A stretch of 64,000 nt of DNA from Cymbomonas tetramitiformis (lineage: Eukaryota > Chlorophyta > Pyramimonadophyceae > Pyramimonadales > Pyramimonadaceae). The notes beneath the pieces are model-generated. The model was not told the origin of the DNA. It made no database searches and worked only from the letters and a program-made list of their open reading frames with translations. The DNA is taken from assembly GCA_001247695.2 (NCBI GenBank), contig LGRX02033436.1, positions 1-64,000 of the forward strand. The letters are read 5' to 3'. Positions 62,802-64,000 of the stretch are shown here, in pieces. The translations under genes were made by a program, and so were the position numbers. Numbering within the stretch: position 1 is the first letter of the stretch; each line of letters starts with the position of its first letter.

Positions 62802-63122
62802 TCGTGCTTGTTACTATATGATCCGAAGGATGTGACACGGATTCGAACAAAGTTGCACACAGAAAAACATAAAGTAAGTTCGCAACGGCAAAAGCTTTTA
62901 GAAGTGGAAAGCTTTTGTAAAACGGTTGATGTATGTAGACACAAGCTTCTGATGGTTCATTTTGGCGAGAAAATTGATATGCAAACATGTAATTTGAAAT
63001 GCGATAATTGCAGGGCACGGCCAAAGGGTATCAAGACGAAGAAGCGGCGGAGTGACATTCCAAAGGCTAGTGAAGGACAAGGTGGAAAGTACCGTAATAC
63101 ACGGCGTAGACAAAGTGCCTAG
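62802..63122 (+). CDS. RecQ-family helicase, C-terminal zinc-binding fragment
   Basis: The frame reads SCLLLYDPKDVTRIRT, then VESFCKTVDVCRHKLLMVHF, then GEKIDMQTCNLKCDNCRARP and a basic tail with KKRR, ending at a stop at 63120. The four-Cys pattern FC...CRH...FGE...C-x3-CDNC is the RecQ zinc-binding subdomain (RecQ_Zn_bind), which in full helicases follows the two RecA-like domains. No helicase core is seen upstream within the window, so this is either the last exon of a long gene with an undetected 5' part or an isolated fragment. The exon's 5' limit is uncertain because an 85-bp repeat abuts it. An internal AAAGTAAGT resembles a donor but lies in frame. Confidence 0.65.
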   Translation, partial: SCLLLYDPKDVTRIRTKLHTEKHKVSSQRQKLLEVESFCKTVDVCRHKLLMVHFGEKIDMQTCNLKCDNCRARPKGIKTKKRRSDIPKASEGQGGKYRNTRRRQSA

Positions 63123-64000
63123 ATGGGATCATAAGTAATCTCCAAGCGATTGATATATACATGTGAGAGCGGACCCTTACTTCATTTATATAATGACATT
63201 GATAGGGTGGGAATGGCATCACTTTCAATAATATTGTTGTCTTATAACGGTTCCTTGACAAAAACTATTTTGCTTTGCGATTTGAATGGTTGAAAATAAG
63301 TGAGTATCGCAAAAGTTGTGTTAATTGGTATCAATTATTCTTGACCACAGTTTTTTCTGCTGGTTTCTCTGTAATTCTGCGACTTTCGTGGCCAATAAAA
63401 GGGAAAGTAAAGCACGAATCCAAAAAGTAACACGTGTGTATACCTTAGAATACATGTCTAAAGGAACCCTGAATTTTTTAGGCCATTTGAACAACCTTTT
63501 TTCGGGGCGTGACATAAAAGTCCAGAGCCTTCGGACTCCATGACAGTTACAAACCCTAAGTCATAACATCTAAATTTAACCGATCCGAAGGCTCTGGCCC
63601 CCAGAGAAGACCTAATCAAATGTGCATTTTCGATGACGCTGATGACTCGGGAAATGAGTAATATCGCGTGTATAGATTGATTTCAATCTGACGGTAAAAA
63701 GGAGATTGTCGAATGTCATCACCGTTCGATGAAATTTTATTTGAAACATTCAACATGAAAGTCAGTTGCTACCGCGTGTACAAGCGTTGTTGTCGTTCAC
63801 ATCTCACAGAACTCAAAGCATTCCCTTCACCCCCACAGCACGACATACCTCAGCAGTGCTTGTTTTTCCTGTCTTCGTGAACGGCAGGAACAATAAGTAT
63901 TATGCAACTAGTTACGAGGTATTACGCATATTCATAAGCATTCGCATCAACAAGCACGCAGTCCCGTGTTTGAACACGCAGTCCCGTGTTATAGGGAGTC
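63123..64000. other. Downstream flank, no gene supported
   Basis: AT-rich sequence with one long-stem hairpin (listed separately). At the very end, CACGCAGTCCCGTGTT occurs twice in a row. Nothing else is recognised. Confidence 0.55.
63522..63597. other. Hairpin with 14-bp perfect stem and AACCCTAA loop
   Basis: CCAGAGCCTTCGGA (63522-63535) pairs perfectly with 63584-63597. The loop contains AGTTACAAACCCTAAG, matching the reverse complement of the loop at 51952-51985. Stem bases differ between the two hairpins but both stay fully paired. Confidence 0.75.

Overview
The window is nuclear DNA of an intron-bearing eukaryote. The evidence is phase-consistent GT-AG introns, a QTRT1 gene in 11 exons, a chromodomain gene, CACTA and hAT transposons, an LTR retroelement and many satellites. 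GC-rich introns with donors such as GTGCGT and GTGAGT, and the mix of transposons, look more algal or protist-like than animal or land-plant. I cannot name the species. Several coding regions carry single-base frameshifts or lone in-frame stops; these may be assembly errors or real decay.

Region 1 (1-18.6 kb) is a cluster of large genes of unusual type. It holds two paralogous PHD-like, poly-glutamine genes (1-3539 plus; 10594-14574 minus). The second also carries a complete 2-oxoglutarate/Fe(II) dioxygenase active-site pattern. Between them is a gene ending in a degenerate N6/N4-type DNA methyltransferase fold (4781-7633 plus). Beyond them is a 1027-residue DDE-like transposase (15508-18591 plus), transcribed divergently from the oxygenase gene across an array of five perfect hairpins (14856-15380). 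A truncated hAT transposase and a TA-flanked MITE lie in between. This cluster is the best candidate for an undescribed system.

Region 2 (18.6-31.1 kb) is a 185-bp satellite interrupted by a 9.9-kb CACTA-like element (19006-28918; CCCTACA termini, 3-bp duplication GAA). The element carries C-terminal transposase exons, a long hairpin, a tRNA-like gene and a nested Gag-only LTR retroelement with intact 232-bp LTRs. A chromodomain gene and a perfect 36-bp palindrome follow.

Region 3 (33.07-45.86 kb) is a second CACTA-like element of 12.8 kb (43-bp terminal repeats, duplication GCT). It holds a fuller transposase gene (minus), a second three-exon gene (plus), and a nested 1.73-kb foldback element with an 8-bp duplication. 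In both CACTA elements the short motif of the terminal arrays also fills the transposase introns. Element 2 appears to have landed in an exon of a host gene.

Region 4 (45.9-64 kb) is host DNA: coiled-coil and acidic gene pieces (minus), a small two-exon gene, a complete QTRT1 (queuine tRNA-ribosyltransferase catalytic subunit, 404 aa, minus) whose introns hold several unrelated minisatellites, a RecQ C-terminal zinc-binding exon, and three long-stem hairpins.
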